Under the pieces are notes generated by a model, which saw nothing but the letters and a program-made list of their open reading frames with translations, had not been told where the DNA came from and did no database searches. DNA of 64,000 nt from an uncultured Prevotellaceae bacterium (lineage in GTDB: Bacteria > Bacteroidota > Bacteroidia > Bacteroidales > Bacteroidaceae), in the NCBI GenBank assembly GCA_947166305.1, contig CAMVDV010000005.1:39210-103209 (forward strand), in the 5' to 3' direction. Both the position numbers and the translations under genes were made by a program. Positions 8,574 through 20,100 of the stretch are shown piece after piece. Every line of letters starts with the position of its first letter. Within the stretch, counting starts at the first letter, position 1.

Positions 8574-8661
8574 CCGGAAATAATGCTTGGCCTTTACAGG
8601 AAGAAGGCTTGACCATTAGCGGCAGAATGCTTGGCCATTACGGAGATAATGCTTGACCATT
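8574..8661 (+). repeat. 22-nt-period repeat array (four units)
   Basis: Four units end in GGCCTTT, GACCATT, GGCCATT and GACCATT at 8595, 8617, 8639 and 8661, exactly 22 nt apart. The locus word is AATGCTTG(G/A)CCATT. The first nine bases of each unit vary. Confidence 0.8.
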
Positions 8662-8779
8662 ATTGACCGTTTGCCGCAGGGTGCGTGTCGGCACAGGCTT
8701 CCCGGCATATCCGAAACTCAAATAAATATAATGTCCGCGCACATACGAGGCCGGTGCCTCGGCGCGACGCAGAGAGAAG

Positions 8780-9934
8780 ATGACAATAAAAGACACATAT
8801 ATAGCAGGCAGGACAGCATGGATGGCAGCACTCATGGGCCTCGTGGGCCTTTGGGGCTGTTCGGGCAACGACCTGGAGGGGCCTCAATCGGGGCAGATGC
8901 CTATCAGCTTTGCCGGCAACATGCAGAAGGAGACTGCCGTGTCGCGTGCCGACAAGGGCCTGGAGGAAATGCTCGACAGCAAGACCTTCAAGGCCTGGGG
9001 CTACAAGAATATGACCGTCAGCGGCAATGACTATACCGACTATCAGGCAGTGATGTCGGGCTACAACGTCATCTACGAGGCGAACAGCGCGTCCGTCTCC
9101 AACACCTGCAACTGGGAGTACGTGAACGAGTCGGCAGGACAGTACATCAAGTACTGGGACTTCTCGGCCGCAGCCTATCGCTTCTTTGCCTATGCCCTGG
9201 GCAACGGCACGCCGACGGCTGTCAGCGAGGACATATCCGACCCGTCCAAGGCCGTGTTCTCCAGTTCGGTGAGCACATCCTCCGATGCCACCATCGATGC
9301 CGCCCCCTACTTCTCCGAGCTCTGGTTCTCCAACGACAAGCAGGCAGACTACGGCCAGGTGGTGACTCTGAGGTTCGTCAAGCCCTTCGCCCGCGTGCGT
9401 TTCCTGTTCAAGTTTGCCGACAACCTCCGCATCGGGCGTGAGTCGCTCCACTTCATCCGCTTCTATCCTAACCCGACCACCGAGGAGTCCCATCCCGTCA
9501 TTCCCACCGCAGGCAGCGTCGTTGTCGATTACCCGCTGCGGGGAACGGCAACGCAGGCTGCGTGGAAGACAATCGCCGCAAGCGGCATTTCGCAGTTCGA
9601 CATCGACTGGTATGAGGCTCCTGCTCCCGTCACCCTCCCCGCAGGCGTGCCAGCCGATGCCCTTCCCACCACATGGCCCAACACGCCCGAGAAATGGTAC
9701 AACGTCCTGCCGGCTCCCAACCAGGGCAGCTACAACGTGGAAGTGCAAGTCATGTCCGGAGAGATAAAGACGGCCACCGTCCCCGCCGAGTTCATGAGCT
9801 GGAAGCCCGGCTATCAGTACACCTACGTCTTCAAGATTATGGAGCAGGGCGGCGTTGCCATCGACGTCATCCAGGTGGCTGTGAACGACTGGAACCGCGT
9901 GATGACATTCGACCACGAAGTGTATAACTGGTAA
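8780..9934 (+). CDS. Fimbrillin-like lipoprotein 2
   Basis: A 384-aa lipoprotein with MGLVGLWGCSGN (lipobox Cys27) and AVSRAD (Arg56), the same processing-like motif as its neighbours. Fimbrillin-family signatures parallel the first subunit: MPISFAGN, NWEYVNESAGQYIKYWDFS, AAYRFFAYALG, VTLRFVKPFARVRFLF and FMSWKPGYQYTYVFKI, ending in NDWNRV. It is a single-length fimbrillin without the extra C-terminal region of the 791-aa protein, and is probably a minor shaft or adaptor subunit. An internal ATG at codon 15 (MAALMGLVG) is an alternative start that still gives a lipoprotein signal. The next gene follows after 30 bp. Confidence 0.8.
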   Translation: MTIKDTYIAGRTAWMAALMGLVGLWGCSGNDLEGPQSGQMPISFAGNMQKETAVSRADKGLEEMLDSKTFKAWGYKNMTVSGNDYTDYQAVMSGYNVIYEANSASVSNTCNWEYVNESAGQYIKYWDFSAAAYRFFAYALGNGTPTAVSEDISDPSKAVFSSSVSTSSDATIDAAPYFSELWFSNDKQADYGQVVTLRFVKPFARVRFLFKFADNLRIGRESLHFIRFYPNPTTEESHPVIPTAGSVVVDYPLRGTATQAAWKTIAASGISQFDIDWYEAPAPVTLPAGVPADALPTTWPNTPEKWYNVLPAPNQGSYNVEVQVMSGEIKTATVPAEFMSWKPGYQYTYVFKIMEQGGVAIDVIQVAVNDWNRVMTFDHEVYNW

Positions 9935-9964
9935 GGAAAGAGAGAGAAAACGAGAAAGCCTAAG

Positions 9965-11155
9965 ATGAAAAGCAAGAACTACATACGAGAGATACAGCTT
10001 CCGCTGCTTGTTGCCGTCGGCATACTGCTGCTGGCAAGCTGCCGGAACGAGACCGACGACAGCGTCGGAAACACTCCGCAGTCGGCTGTGGAGCTGGTTC
10101 CCCTCCTGTCCCCTTACCGCGACGTGCAGGAACCATCCTCCCGTGCCGACGGAATGCTCCCCGAAGGCTACCTCTCCTACGACGAGCTTTACCCCACAAC
10201 GATGCCGCCCAACAAGACCATCGGCATCTTCCTCACCCCCGACAGGTCCACGTCGCTCGGAACATTCATCTACGAAGGAAAGGTGGATGGCATCAGCAAC
10301 TGGAAATCGACCATCACCGTGGAGCAGGGCAAGCAGTACTACATCTACGGCTTCATGCCTCGCGAGGATGCCGACGGCGCATCCATCTCCTCCATCGACG
10401 GCAACTATGCCAACGGAGCCGTCCTGGAGATAGAAAAATACAAGACGCTGACAACGGCCGATGCCAGCGTGGTTGTCGGCGTGCGCAACGCCACGGCAGC
10501 AGAAAAGATAAGCGGTCCCCTGTCACCCGTCAAGCTCGGTGCCTTCTCCTACCTCGGCATGGAGGAAGGAGACAACCGCATCTTCGTGCTCCTCAAGCAC
10601 ATCTTTGCCGCCGTGCACGTCAAGGCTTTCATCGGACCCAAGTACCACAAGCTGCGCAGCATCAAGATAACGGGCGTGGACCTCGTGGCATACGACATCC
10701 CGGCCACGGTGGACATCACCATCAGGCTGGAGGCCAACGACGAGGGGAACGACCCGGTGACGGAAACCATCTACGCTCCCTCCGTTACACAGACAACCCG
10801 TACGGCCACATTGTTCCCCTACGAAGGCGTCACGGAGTATGATGTCCCGGAGAAAGCCTCCGACCCCAATCCCGAAGGCTTCCTGGCTTGCTTCATGCCC
10901 ATCATTCCCGACCCCTCACAGCCGCTCACCTTTGCGCTTCGCACCACCTACAACGTCTACGACAGCAAAGGCACCCTCATCCGCGAAGGATGCGTGGCAG
11001 AGAACAAAATTGACCACACCAAGGTGCCGGGCCTCGATGCCATCAAGGCGGGCGACCTCTTCACAGTCAATCTCGAAGTGGAGCCTGACTACCTCTATGT
11101 GCTGTCCGACCCCGACCTCGACAATCCTACCATCCAGCTAACGACCACCCCATAA
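9965..11155 (+). CDS. Fimbrillin-like lipoprotein 3
   Basis: A 396-aa lipoprotein: LLLASCRNET (lipobox Cys26) then SSRAD (Arg60). The middle has VLLKHIFAAVHVKAFI and KLRSIKITGVDLVAYD, and the C-terminus GDLFTVNLEVEPDYLYVLSDPDLDNP, resembling accessory fimbrillins that carry Mfa2/FimB- or Mfa3-like folds. It closes the run of three lipoproteins and ends one base before the ATG of the first giant protein, so the two are almost certainly cotranscribed. Likely a tip-proximal or adaptor subunit; family-level assignment is moderate and the specific role is inferred from position. Confidence 0.72.
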   Translation: MKSKNYIREIQLPLLVAVGILLLASCRNETDDSVGNTPQSAVELVPLLSPYRDVQEPSSRADGMLPEGYLSYDELYPTTMPPNKTIGIFLTPDRSTSLGTFIYEGKVDGISNWKSTITVEQGKQYYIYGFMPREDADGASISSIDGNYANGAVLEIEKYKTLTTADASVVVGVRNATAAEKISGPLSPVKLGAFSYLGMEEGDNRIFVLLKHIFAAVHVKAFIGPKYHKLRSIKITGVDLVAYDIPATVDITIRLEANDEGNDPVTETIYAPSVTQTTRTATLFPYEGVTEYDVPEKASDPNPEGFLACFMPIIPDPSQPLTFALRTTYNVYDSKGTLIREGCVAENKIDHTKVPGLDAIKAGDLFTVNLEVEPDYLYVLSDPDLDNPTIQLTTTP

Positions 11156-11156
11156 T

Positions 11157-14100
11157 ATGCCTAATATGCTCAATAAGCTCTATAAGCCAGATATGTTATA
11201 TGTGAAGCTCCTTCTGGGAGCTCTGCTGCTTTGCCCGATGCAGGTTCTCGGCCAGATCGTCATCGGCGGCAACGTCTATGGCGGCGGCAATCGCGGCGAC
11301 CTCAAGGGAACTGCCACCGTGGTCGTTCAGAGCGGCACCATTGAGGGAGACGTGTTCGGCGGAGCCCGTATGGCCGACGTGACGCCCACCACGTTCGAGG
11401 AACAGACCATCAACGGCGTCACCCTCCCGGAGGACTATGCCACCCATGTGCTGATATGGGGCGGCAACGTAAATAATGTATATGGCGGCAACGACATCAC
11501 AGGCAACATCACCGGCGGCACCAACGTGGAGATATACAGCAACGTGGGCGGCGACGTCTATGGCGGCGGCAACGGCTCCTATGTCTATACAGACCAAACC
11601 TCACTGAAGGACGACATCACCTACGGCGACCTCTTCTATGAGGTGGGCGAGGGACAGACATCGGTGCAGGCGCTCAATGCCTTCCGTCCCAACATCGACA
11701 AGACATTGGTCCACATCTCCGGCAAGAGCGCCGAACTCACCGGCAGCACAGAGCAGACCACCTACATCGCCGGCCGCGTGTTCTGCGGCGGCAACAGCGC
11801 CACGCTCCGCTCCTCGGCCGGCGACCCCTTGGCCGAACTCAGGATAGGTTCTCATGTCGTGGCAAACAATGTCTTCCTCGGCTCCAACGGTGAGAACATG
11901 GTCAACACCACCACTCTCCAGAACTATGCCGACGCTTCCGTCAACAGCATGGACCTGACCGATGCCGGCACCTTTGCCGACTATATGCTCGGCGTGGACA
12001 TGAACATCAACCCGACGGTTTCCTTCGATGCAAACTATGCCGAAGAGACGGCCTACATCGGTTCCTTCTTCGTCGGAGGCAACGTGGGCAGTATGTCTGC
12101 CGCAGGCACCTTCGACATCAGCTTCCCGCACAAGGTTCTCATTTACAACAAGCTTGTGGGCGGTTGCAACCAGGCCAACGTCCCCTATTCCGAATACAAT
12201 GCAGCCCATGAGGGTGGCATCACCACTGCGGCCAATCCCAAGGTCGTCCTCAATCTTGCAGGCCTGAAGCTTGAACCGCGTCTGCTCAATTTCGACACGT
12301 CCACCAATACCTATTCCCTCGACTGGAACAAGACGGCCGACAATATGCTCATCGGCGGCAATGTCTATGGCGGCTGCTATAACAGCGGCTACGTCAATGG
12401 TGGCGTGAACATCAACCTCTGGGCCGATGCCATATCGCCCGCAGTCAGAACGGCTGCCGACGGCACCACCTTGAAGACGCTTGTCGACCATCGCGACGCT
12501 GTGCTCAACACAGCTCTCAGCATCTTCGGCGCCGGCTATGGCGAGGACTCCGAGATTTGGGGCAACACAACCATCAACATCTCCGACAAAGCCGACATCG
12601 TCAAGGTCTTCGGCGGCGGCGAGAAGGGCGTCGTGGGCAACCTGACCCGTGATGCCAACGGCGTTCGTACAGGAGGAGTTGATGCGGTTTCCAATACGAC
12701 GATTAACCTCACCGCGGGCAACGTCGGCAAGATCTACGGCGGCGGCTTCGAGGGAGGAGTCACAGGTCATACCACCGTCAACCTCGTCGGCGGCACAGCC
12801 TACGACGTCATCGGCGGTGCCTGCAATGCCGAGATCGGTGAATATGCCGAGACATACATCGGTAAGGCCGGCACTTCCACCATGCCTAACATTATTAATA
12901 ATGTATATGGTGCCAACGACTTTGGCGGAGTGATAAAGGGTTCAAAGAGCTATGCAGACCGTGTCACTTCCGAGGCTTCTTCTCAGGTTTACAACAACAG
13001 CCTGCTCACGACATCTGCCTACGTAGAGTACCTCAAGGGAAAGGTCAACTATATCTTCGGCGGCGCCAAAGCTTCTTACGACTACAAAGACCAGACCCTC
13101 TACTCTGCTTACGCCAATGCCGACGGAACAGCGAAGGATGGTTTTGAGAAGCCCTCCATCAGCGGAGCCTTTGTTAACTTCCGCCCCGAGTATTCTGTCG
13201 ATAGCAGAGTGGCCCGTGTCTATGGTGCAGGCCAAGGATACTTCAATGAGATAGACAAGGACCTCCTTCAGGATCATGGCTATGTCCTCATCGACATTCC
13301 GGCCGACGTGGAGAACTTCGGTCGTCTGGAAGTGTTCGGTGCAGGCGACTATAGTGGCATCGGCATGGAAGTCCCTGCCGCTGCGGTTCGTACTAACGAA
13401 GAAACAGAAGGCGACGTCACAGCAGCAGCCGTCATCGACCTCGTGCGCGGCAACATTAACTCTGTCTATGGCGGAAGCTATAAGCAAGGCTTCACACGTC
13501 GCACCATTGTGAACGTGCCCGAAGGCTCAACCATCGACTTGAACTACCTCTATGGTGGTGCATACGGCGTTTCAGCTGCCGACGGCAATTTGCTCGGCAA
13601 TCTTTATCCTTGCGACGTTTACGAATCGAATGTGAACTTCAAAGGCAAAGACGCCCGCGTCAGGACAATCTACGGCGGCAACAACAGCTATCGCCGTACA
13701 CTCTATGCGCACGTCAACATTCACACGCCGGTGAAGTATGTGCATCAATCCTATGGACTGACCCACGCCAACATCTTCGGCGCAGGTTATGGTGAGAACA
13801 CCTGGGCACAATATACAGAAATAAACCTGCTCGACAACGCTGCGGTTTATGAAACTTACGGCGGCGGCGAGGCAGGTAGTGTATATAATAAGGTATCAGC
13901 ACAAGCTCTGGCCGATGCGAATGGCTGGAGCCTTGCCATGCCTGGTGACTACGGAACGACAGATGCTTCTTATGACCACGGCGGCCTTGACAATGCCTTG
14001 GCTCACTCCAACCAGCTCTATGCTGACTACGGACCGACCAACGACAATGTCAACGTAGCAGAGAAGTATAATACTAATGTACATATTAATAAAGGTACAA

Positions 14101-17100
14101 ACGTATTGAACTATGCCTATGGTGCCGGTCTGGGTAGCCATATCTATACTTACAAGTTCGACGGCAACTTTGCAGGCAACACTCAGCCCCAGCCGTCAGA
14201 CTATATTTCTGGAGCCACGTCTCCCGATGACTTGGATGCAGAGGCAAGGGCTAAGTATCAGTCTGCACTGGAGGCTTACAATGCATACAGTGCTTACACC
14301 AGCGGAACAATTGTAGGTGCCAATGAGTACAATGCTTTCAACGATACGCAGAAGTCGCATTGGAATCTGGAAGCACAGCGCACCACAGCCGTCGTGAGCG
14401 GAACCTCCTATATTGAACTTTTGGGCGGTACAGTAGCAAAGGACCTTTATGCAGCCGGCACAGTCGGTGCCGTGCAGGACACGCTCCGTCTCGGTACGGG
14501 CGTCTTCACCGCATCGTCAACGGCATACGTCAGGGGTGGAACAGCACGTAACGTCTATGGCGGCGGTTGGGAAGGTCCTGTCGGCAAGCACGACATGTCG
14601 AAGGCTGCCAACTTCCTCGACGAGGATGAATTGGGCGTGACCAACGTCATCGTAGGCCGTCCAGAGGAAGATATTGCAACGGACTATGCAGCAGCACTTG
14701 CAGGCGATGCAACGCTCGACAAGCAAGAGTTCTACTACTACAATGGCATCCCGGCTATCTTGCGCGACGTCTATGCCGGTGGTGAAGGAGGTGTGGTACG
14801 TGGCACGGCCAACCTCGATATCTTCAACGGAATGGTTGGCTATCGTTACAAGGACAAGTCTGCCATTACAGCAGGAGAGAAGAACTACTATAAGATTACG
14901 ACCGACGGTGATGGTAACATCACTTATGTACCCCTTAAGGACGGCGACGACTTGAGCGCCGAGAAGAGCCTCTATGTTGAAGAAGTCGACCAGGACAATG
15001 TCGGCGACAACATCTTGTTCGAAGCCGGCAATGCCTTCGGTGGCGGCTATGCAGCCAACAGTGATGTCGATATCGCTAACATTACTCTTTGGGACGGCAT
15101 CATCCGCAACAGTATGTATGGTGGCGGTGAGATTGCTACCATTGGCCGAGGCACTCAGGCCAAGAATGCTTCAAATGAATTTGAAGTAACTGTCAACAAG
15201 CCCGGCGAGACTCACGTCACCATGATGGGTGGCCATGTGCTGCGCGACGTCTTTGGCGGCGGCCGTGGTTTCAATGCATGGAAGACCGAGGATAAGACGG
15301 AAGGCAATACCAACGGCTATGTCTTCGGACAGACCGACGTCAACATCCACCTTGGCACGATTGGCACTCTCGAGGGAGTGTCAAAGGGTTATGGCAATGT
15401 ATTCGGCGGTGGTAACGTCGGATTCGTCTATAGCCAATATGGCAAGCAAGCAGACGGATGGTATTATGAAGATTACAGCACGAAGAAGCTCTCTGAAGAC
15501 ACTCGTGTAGAAGTGAAGGCTTATGGCAGGGCTTTGGAAGCTGTCAGCATTGACGGCACCACCTACCAGAAGCGCGACTACATTCCTAACACCAAGCTCG
15601 ACAAGCTGACCAACAGCGATGCCGACAAGCAGTTGTGGGCAAAGGTAGATCAGAGCGGCATCACCATCTACAATGCCGTCTTTGCCGGTGGCAACGTTTC
15701 GGCTGGTAGTGATAAGATTATGGCCTTCTCGAAGACCGTTTACGGCAACTCCACTGCCGCAGTCATCGACGTCTATTCGCGAGACCTCATCAGTGTCGGA
15801 GGCAAAGGCGTAGGCGGACTCTATGGCGACGGCAACCTCACTTTCGTCGACGGCTACCGCGAACTCAACATCACCAACTACGGCACCGACTGGTACTCGC
15901 TCTCCGGAGGCGTGGACTCTGACGAGGAGTTCAATGCGCTGACAGTCCGCCAGCAGTCGTTCTATACCACACAGTACGAATGCGTCGAGGCATATTCTCC
16001 TTATGAAAAGGGCGACATCATCCTGCACGACGTGTTCCTCTTGGTGGACGATGCAGACAAGGACAAATGGAAGCGCAAGCAGTCTATTGTCAATGAAGGA
16101 CGCTTCATCAACACAGTCCAGCGTTGCGACTTCTGTGGCATCAAGGGCAGCCGACTGGTGCTCCACGGAGCCATCGACCGTGCACAGGATGAGGCTGAGG
16201 CCGACTATACCAACTACACTATCAACCGTGTGGGCGAGCTCTCTCTCAACCAGAACCAAGAACATGGCAGCTACTTCGGCATCAACAACGTGGTGAAGTT
16301 CCTCGGTGGCGTCACGTCCGATGTGAACTTCTCAGAAGTGCGCAAGACGAACAGTGCCGTTACAGGCGACTATGCAGCAGACGGAAAGACCTATTACGAA
16401 TGGAAGGAGGAACACATCAACGATAACATGCGCAACGATGGCAGTGCTCCCAACAAAATTGCACTTTCCTCTGGCGTGTTCCTCGAAATCGTGAAGGAGC
16501 TTGATACGAGTGGCAACAAGGTCTATGGCCCCATCACTGGTGTCGTAGAGCTCGACTTGCTCAATGTCTCTCCCGGTGAAGGTGGTGGCTATGTATATGC
16601 CAAGAACATCCATGGTGTGCCCACGCACACTCCCATGTATGCCGACGTCATCTCCGATGCCAACCAGAACCTCGTCACGAACCGTGCGTTCACCTATGCC
16701 GAGGCTACTGCCGACAACGAGATGCAGACCTCTGGCAACTTCATCCATTCGCTGCCCAAGCACATCCTTGATGACTGCTTCCCCGAGTCGAAGAAGTATG
16801 TAGGTGCCAATGCCTCACCCGCTCACTATTGGTACATCCGTGGTGAGTACTATGTATATGAGCAGCTTGTGTCGGCCTATACAGGCGGAGCCGATGCTTA
16901 TAATACCGAGATGAGCATCCCGCTCACCATGTCCATCCAGGGCAATGCCAAACTGCGTCTGCTCAACGTGATACCCGGCCTTTATGCCGATCCTTCCCAG
17001 TTGGCACTTCGCTCCTACAATTCGGCCGATCCTTCCCTTTCCATCTCCGACTCCATCTCCATCGCCCGCAACGCTGTGGTCAAGACCTACGGACAGGGTG

Positions 17101-20100
17101 ACCCCATCAGCTACTGGGATTGGTACAATGCCACCACTGCCGAGCGCAGCATGTTCGTGATGGAAGGCGATGCCATGGTCTGCAACACAGAGGCAACCAT
17201 CGATGGCAGGAAGTATTACCCGCGCGAAGCCATCACTCGGAGTGCCTACGAAGCACTTGCCGGCAAGACGGCGTATGATGACAGCGGCAATGTCATCCTC
17301 GACGAGGACACCATGCAGCCCGTCGATGCCCAGAGTCTCTTCTTCGTCATCAATGAGGTGAACCACGACAATGGCTACCTGCTCACTCTCGACTTCTCCA
17401 ATCCTTCCAGCCGCGACGACTACTATCGCCTCATCAGCGAGGCAGGCGGCACTCCGATAAAGAAGAAAGACTGGGCGGCACTCTCCGACCTGGAGAAAGA
17501 GAAGTATGTCAAGAGCGCCACGTTCACCTGCAACGCGTCGGGCACCTACGGACAGTATGTGTTCCGCAAGGAGGACATCATCTCTCACAACGTGTACACG
17601 ATGCAGACGTCCGACGTCCAAAACAACGCCACTCAGACCCAGGCTGAGTTCAATCCTGCATACCTTGCAAAAGAAGACTGTGAGGTTAACGTGGGAGGCC
17701 TGTTGAAATCCTTCACTAAGGGCACGCCTATATCGTCGACAGACTACGCCGTTATTGCCAATGCCTCCGACTACTTCGAGCCAGCCTACATTTGTGTCAG
17801 CACAGTCCTCGTAGGCAGCGGAGACTACCGCGTGCTCAACCAGCTGGTAGGAGAGTCTGAGTATAGCGCATGGGGTGGCGACATCCAAGAGAGGTTCCAG
17901 CAGGCATACTATTGTACGAAGGACGGCTCATGGGGCGGTAAGTACTATGAGGCGGGCAAGAACTACAATGGTGTCGACTACTGCCAGTTGCTGCCGGAGG
18001 AACGCGCCCACTTCGACTACAACTACGATGCGCTCGATGCTCTCCTCTATAATAATTATGCATCAAATCATGCCCAGGGTGCATACCACTACGGTTCGAT
18101 TGGCGACTACACGAGCTACATCAACCAGGTGGGCGGCACCAACCACAACTCTGCAATCAGCGTGTTCGACCGCCCCGGACAGCCCTTCTATTCCGCTTCT
18201 GCAAGGCTCGATTACAGGGCAACGTTCAACTCTGAGAATGCCGACAACAACTTCCAGTATGCGAAGGATACCGACGACATCGCCGTCTCGGAAGGCACAG
18301 TGCTCAACAACGAGCAGTATGAGAACCTGCCCAACGACCGCAAGTTCTATGCAAGCTTTGCCGTGAGCGATGCTCACCTCAAAGACATGGACGACAACGA
18401 CTGGGCCGATGGCAACTACCATACGTTCATCGTCAAGAACACCTTCGAGGTGGCCGGCAATATGTATAATGCTGGTAAGACAATTTCGCACAAGGATTAC
18501 AGCAACCTCACCACTACACAGCAAGGATATGTCGATGAGGTTGTCATACCTTACAGCGAGGAAGGCACTCACGGCATAGGCACATATTACTTCTGTATCG
18601 AGGAGTATCCGGTGGGAGCCAACGACGGCAGCATCACAAGCCACGGTTCCGGCATACCCGACTTCCCGACTGAGGTGACAGACATCAACAACACGACCTA
18701 TGCCAAGGGCTCGTCTGTCCCCGTCGGAACAGTCATTAACTCTGCCACGATGGCATCCATCCCGAACTATCAGATGCACTTCAATATCACAGGCGAGATA
18801 CCTATCGAGGAGACCACTCTCTATGTGCCCGTATCGGCCGACATCGACGCCCTGCAGCGCGATCGTTATGTCACAGCCATCTACGAGTATTCCTACACCG
18901 AGAGCGACGCCAGCGGCATGAACTACGAGACACGTGTGGAGAAACACATCATCAACATCCGCATCAAGTTCCTCAGTGGCACGCCCGTCATCGGTTCGCT
19001 CAAGGAGCCCGACCTCGTGCTTCCGCTCGAAACGGTTGCCCTCGACATTCCAAGCATCCAGGAAGGCGCCTTCCCGATACTGGGTGGCGGATGGGAAATC
19101 TATCCCACCGAGGACAATGCCAAGCACCATCGCAACGGACGCGAATACGTCAACGGCGGCGAGCCACTCTATTTCTACCAGAACGACTACTATGTCGCCT
19201 ACTACGCACTGACCCGCATGGGCAAGACCTTCTCCGATCCTGTGCCCGTCCATGTGGCTAACTACCAACGTATGGCCGACGTCATCAACAACCCCTTCCA
19301 CATGTATATCAACCACCGCGACAACGACCGCGATCCGAAGATATACATCGACGGACGTTCTGTTGACACCTATGGCGAGGCCATCAGGGATAAGGACGAG
19401 GCCGAGGTGGTTCGCGAGTACAACAACGAGCTGGACGCTATGCAAGCCGTTTGGCGTATCGTCAACACAAGCTACGGTAGCCAGTACAACGAGGAAGTGG
19501 ATGGCAAGTCGCGCAACATCACTGGTGCCAACGGACTTGAGTTCTTCCTCCAGAACGAGGTTGGTTCGCAGTTGCCGTCGTGGACGCCTATCGGTGACAA
19601 CACCCAGTGTTTCGCAGGTATCTTCCATGGTAACGGCAACACGGTGACGGGCTTGAACAACTCCCTCTTCGGTCATCTCTGCGGACGCGTCTATAACTTG
19701 GGCGTCATGGGTAACTTCACCACCGGAGGCGTTGCCAATACTGGCGAGGGACGTATCGAGAATGCTTGGGTATGGACTTCTGCCACACCTTCCGGCCAGG
19801 CTGTTTATGCCAACCCGGATGCAGGTGCAAGGGTCATCAACACCTACTATCCCGATGCCAACAGCACCTTCACGGGCTCTACCGGCAACCTCGAGATAAC
19901 GGAACGTCCGGTCGAGGACTTCGTGAACGGCTCCGTGGCCTACGACCTCAACCGCTATTACCTTGAGGCACGCCATCGCCTCTTCGGACAGAAGACCGAC
20001 GGCACCGTCAACGACAACATCTTCTACCGCCTGCCCAACGGCTCTCTGCAGAAGGACAAGACCACGCAGATTGCCGACGCTAACGGCAAGAACCCGGGCG

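Larger units (their letters stand above)
8471..8779. other. Inter-fimbrillin spacer with hairpin and 22-nt repeats
   Basis: This 309-bp spacer holds a 12-bp-stem hairpin (8495-8525) and a 22-nt-period array (8574-8661). No promoter match to TAnnTTTG was seen, so the downstream genes may depend on readthrough past the hairpin. Confidence 0.5.
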
